A stretch of DNA of 16,478 nucleotides from assembly GCA_020721025.1 (NCBI GenBank), contig DYNO01000047.1, positions 1,630 through 18,107 on the forward strand, written 5' to 3'. The position numbers and the translations under genes are program-made. Under the pieces are notes generated by a model, which saw nothing but the letters and a program-made list of their open reading frames with translations, ran no database searches and was not told the origin of the DNA. The DNA comes from Thiomargarita sp. Its GTDB lineage: Bacteria; Pseudomonadota; Gammaproteobacteria; Beggiatoales; Beggiatoaceae. Of the stretch, positions 15,237 to 16,478 are shown piece after piece. Numbering within the stretch: position 1 is the stretch's first letter; each line of letters opens with the position of its first letter.

Positions 15237-15833
15237 CTACGGACTTAGAATTATTTTAATTCGATTTTCTAAATTTAAAACATCTTCTTGGCATAGTTGT
15301 CGAATGCGCTCATAATTTTTAGCGGCTTCTTCCCCTAATCGTTTTCTTCCCTCGCCCAAATGATGTCGCACACTGCAAAAATCAGCAAAAGGTTGATAAT
15401 ACAATTCTTTAGGATTAGGTTCATCCCGAATATCCTGCCATGAATATTTATTTTTCCGCCATTCTTCAAATTTATCATGTCCCGCGAGAATCCACACTTC
15501 AAGCTCCTGCCATGCGTTTTCAGCTATGAATTGTACTTTATTCTCAAATTTTTCAGTTACTTGCTTTTCACGAAATACTAACTTTTCACAACGAGATTTT
15601 TCGCCATCTCTATCGACACAAAGCACAAATAAGTCAGTCATTGCTTGATAACGCTCAATAATTTCTGCAAGTTTTTCTAAATTGAGAGCTTGACTAATTC
15701 CTTGAATCAATGGATTTTTGCAGACTACAATTTTTGCTCGTGGTTTGCCTAATTCAGTGAACATGGCTTCAAAAATCGGTTTGAGAATGTATTGATCGTT
15801 GCGGAAGTCTTCGCAGATAATAAGCACGTTCAT
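15237..15833 (-). CDS. TOPRIM-like (RloB/DUF4276-style) protein, partner of an AAA ATPase
   Basis: A 198-residue soluble protein. The N-terminus MNVLIICEDFRNDQYI places an acidic residue (Glu8) right after a hydrophobic strand. DLFVLCVDRDGE (Asp74 and Asp76) follows a second strand, and ENAWQELEVWILAG near 105-117 resembles the FELW(L) block of RloB-like proteins. Together these fit the Glu, Asp-x-Asp and Glu metal-binding layout of a TOPRIM fold. This assignment is by motif reading only; DUF4276 and DUF4435 relatives are close alternatives. Its ATG overlaps the ATPase stop as ATGA, so the two are translationally coupled. Similar ATPase/TOPRIM pairs act as anti-phage nuclease systems (OLD, PARIS), but that role here is inferred. 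Confidence 0.6.
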   Translation of the reverse strand: MNVLIICEDFRNDQYILKPIFEAMFTELGKPRAKIVVCKNPLIQGISQALNLEKLAEIIERYQAMTDLFVLCVDRDGEKSRCEKLVFREKQVTEKFENKVQFIAENAWQELEVWILAGHDKFEEWRKNKYSWQDIRDEPNPKELYYQPFADFCSVRHHLGEGRKRLGEEAAKNYERIRQLCQEDVLNLENRIKIILSP

Positions 15834-16478
15834 TGCGAATCCTCTTGCATAAATTCCATGATATCCTCAAACCAACCTGTAGAATAAAGTTTAGCAATAT
15901 CCTGTTTTTCAAGAATTTTTTTGATATTAGGAATTTCTAAAATCGGCATAATTTGGCTAGAATGATGATCGCCCGCTCGATAAATGAGAGAACTATTTTC
16001 TAATGTCGTTTGACTGACCAAATTGAGCAATTGTGGTGAATGCGTGGTTGCGATGATTTGAATGCCAGATTTGGCGCGTTCTTCCAACAATTCGACCAAT
16101 AAATAGAGCCGGCTCGGATGGATACCGTTTTCAATTTCTTCAAAAAAGTATAAACTTGCAGGTGTGGGTGAAAATAATGCAGCAAGAATCGCAAGAAAAC
16201 GCAATGTCCCATCCGAAGCACTGTAAAGCGATGTTTCCTGTCCATTGGGTTCAACAAGAATCGCTAATACTTTGTTTGTATAGGGATCAGTGTAAAATTT
16301 AAAATCAGTGGCATCCGTTGGGGTGAGCGCGCCTAACCATTCGAGTAAATTTGCCTCCGTATCTGTTTGTTCACAAATCGCTTGTAGCACGGAAGATAAA
16401 TTTTCGCCCTGTTCGCCCAAAACAGTTTGCCCAGTCAACGAAGGGGTGCGCATAGCTTCTGGATTTAAGTCGAAGAAT
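15830..16478 (-). CDS. AAA-type (AAA_15/AAA_21, OLD-like) ATPase, N-terminus outside window
   Basis: The C-terminal 216 residues of an SMC/ABC-like ATPase. The frame stays open to the right edge with FFDLNPEAMR, a conserved family stretch, so the Met in it is not the start and the Walker A motif lies beyond the window. Visible motifs are SASDGTLRFLAILAAL (ABC signature-like), SLYFFEEIENGIHPSRL (Walker B with catalytic Glu) and IIATTHSPQLLNLV (switch or H-loop His). Such ATPases occur in OLD, RecF-like, RloA and AriA proteins and are frequently followed by a small TOPRIM-like gene, as here. Its last bases overlap the next gene by four. It probably powers or senses for that partner. Confidence 0.88.
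   Translation of the reverse strand, partial: FFDLNPEAMRTPSLTGQTVLGEQGENLSSVLQAICEQTDTEANLLEWLGALTPTDATDFKFYTDPYTNKVLAILVEPNGQETSLYSASDGTLRFLAILAALFSPTPASLYFFEEIENGIHPSRLYLLVELLEERAKSGIQIIATTHSPQLLNLVSQTTLENSSLIYRAGDHHSSQIMPILEIPNIKKILEKQDIAKLYSTGWFEDIMEFMQEDSQ

Overview
The window looks like chromosomal DNA of a moderately AT-rich gammaproteobacterium. Signs of this are the bacterial htpG and htpX heat-shock genes, a CcsA-type YpjD, an AmgK-type sugar kinase, type II secretion pseudopilins, System I cytochrome c maturation genes (ccmH, ccmI), and an amidotransferase of the N-acetylglutaminylglutamine amide (NAGGN) osmolyte pathway. A Thiotrichales/Beggiatoa-like host is possible but is only an impression from protein style and base composition. 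No rRNA, tRNA, CRISPR array or insertion sequence was recognised.

Layout, left to right. (1) The 3' end of an unidentified gene (1-90) converges on htpG (minus strand), which has a good sigma-32-type promoter. (2) Reading rightwards are a small monohaem cytochrome c lipoprotein, a YpjD/CcsA-like membrane protein and an AmgK-like kinase. (3) A tight gspI-gspJ-gspF cluster follows: two pseudopilins and the inner-membrane platform protein, without the rest of a type II secretion operon. (4) A small DUF2892 membrane protein ends in a strong rho-independent terminator. After a 348-base leader region comes the NAGGN-type amidotransferase, convergent with htpX. (5) Divergent from htpX is ccmH-ccmI, followed by a CPA2 cation/proton antiporter and a membrane protein with an internal repeat and a C-terminal coiled coil. 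(6) An AT-rich 364-base stretch carries a very small reading frame resembling the end of ribosomal protein L7/L12. (7) At the right edge, on the minus strand, a truncated AAA-type ATPase gene overlaps by four bases a gene for a TOPRIM-like protein.

Functional themes are protein quality control (HtpG, HtpX), haem and cytochrome c biogenesis (cytochrome, YpjD, CcmH, CcmI), ion and osmotic balance (antiporter and partner, NAGGN amidotransferase), and secretion or pilus-like assembly (GspI/J/F). Several pathways appear only in part: ccmHI without ccmA-G, gspIJF without the other gsp genes, amgK without an adjacent murU, and the amidotransferase without its synthetase. The genes look dispersed rather than grouped in textbook operons.

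The best candidate for an under-described system is the right-edge ATPase plus TOPRIM-like pair. Its architecture recalls split OLD, RloAB and PARIS-type defence modules. The second candidate is the antiporter and repeat/coiled-coil membrane protein pair.
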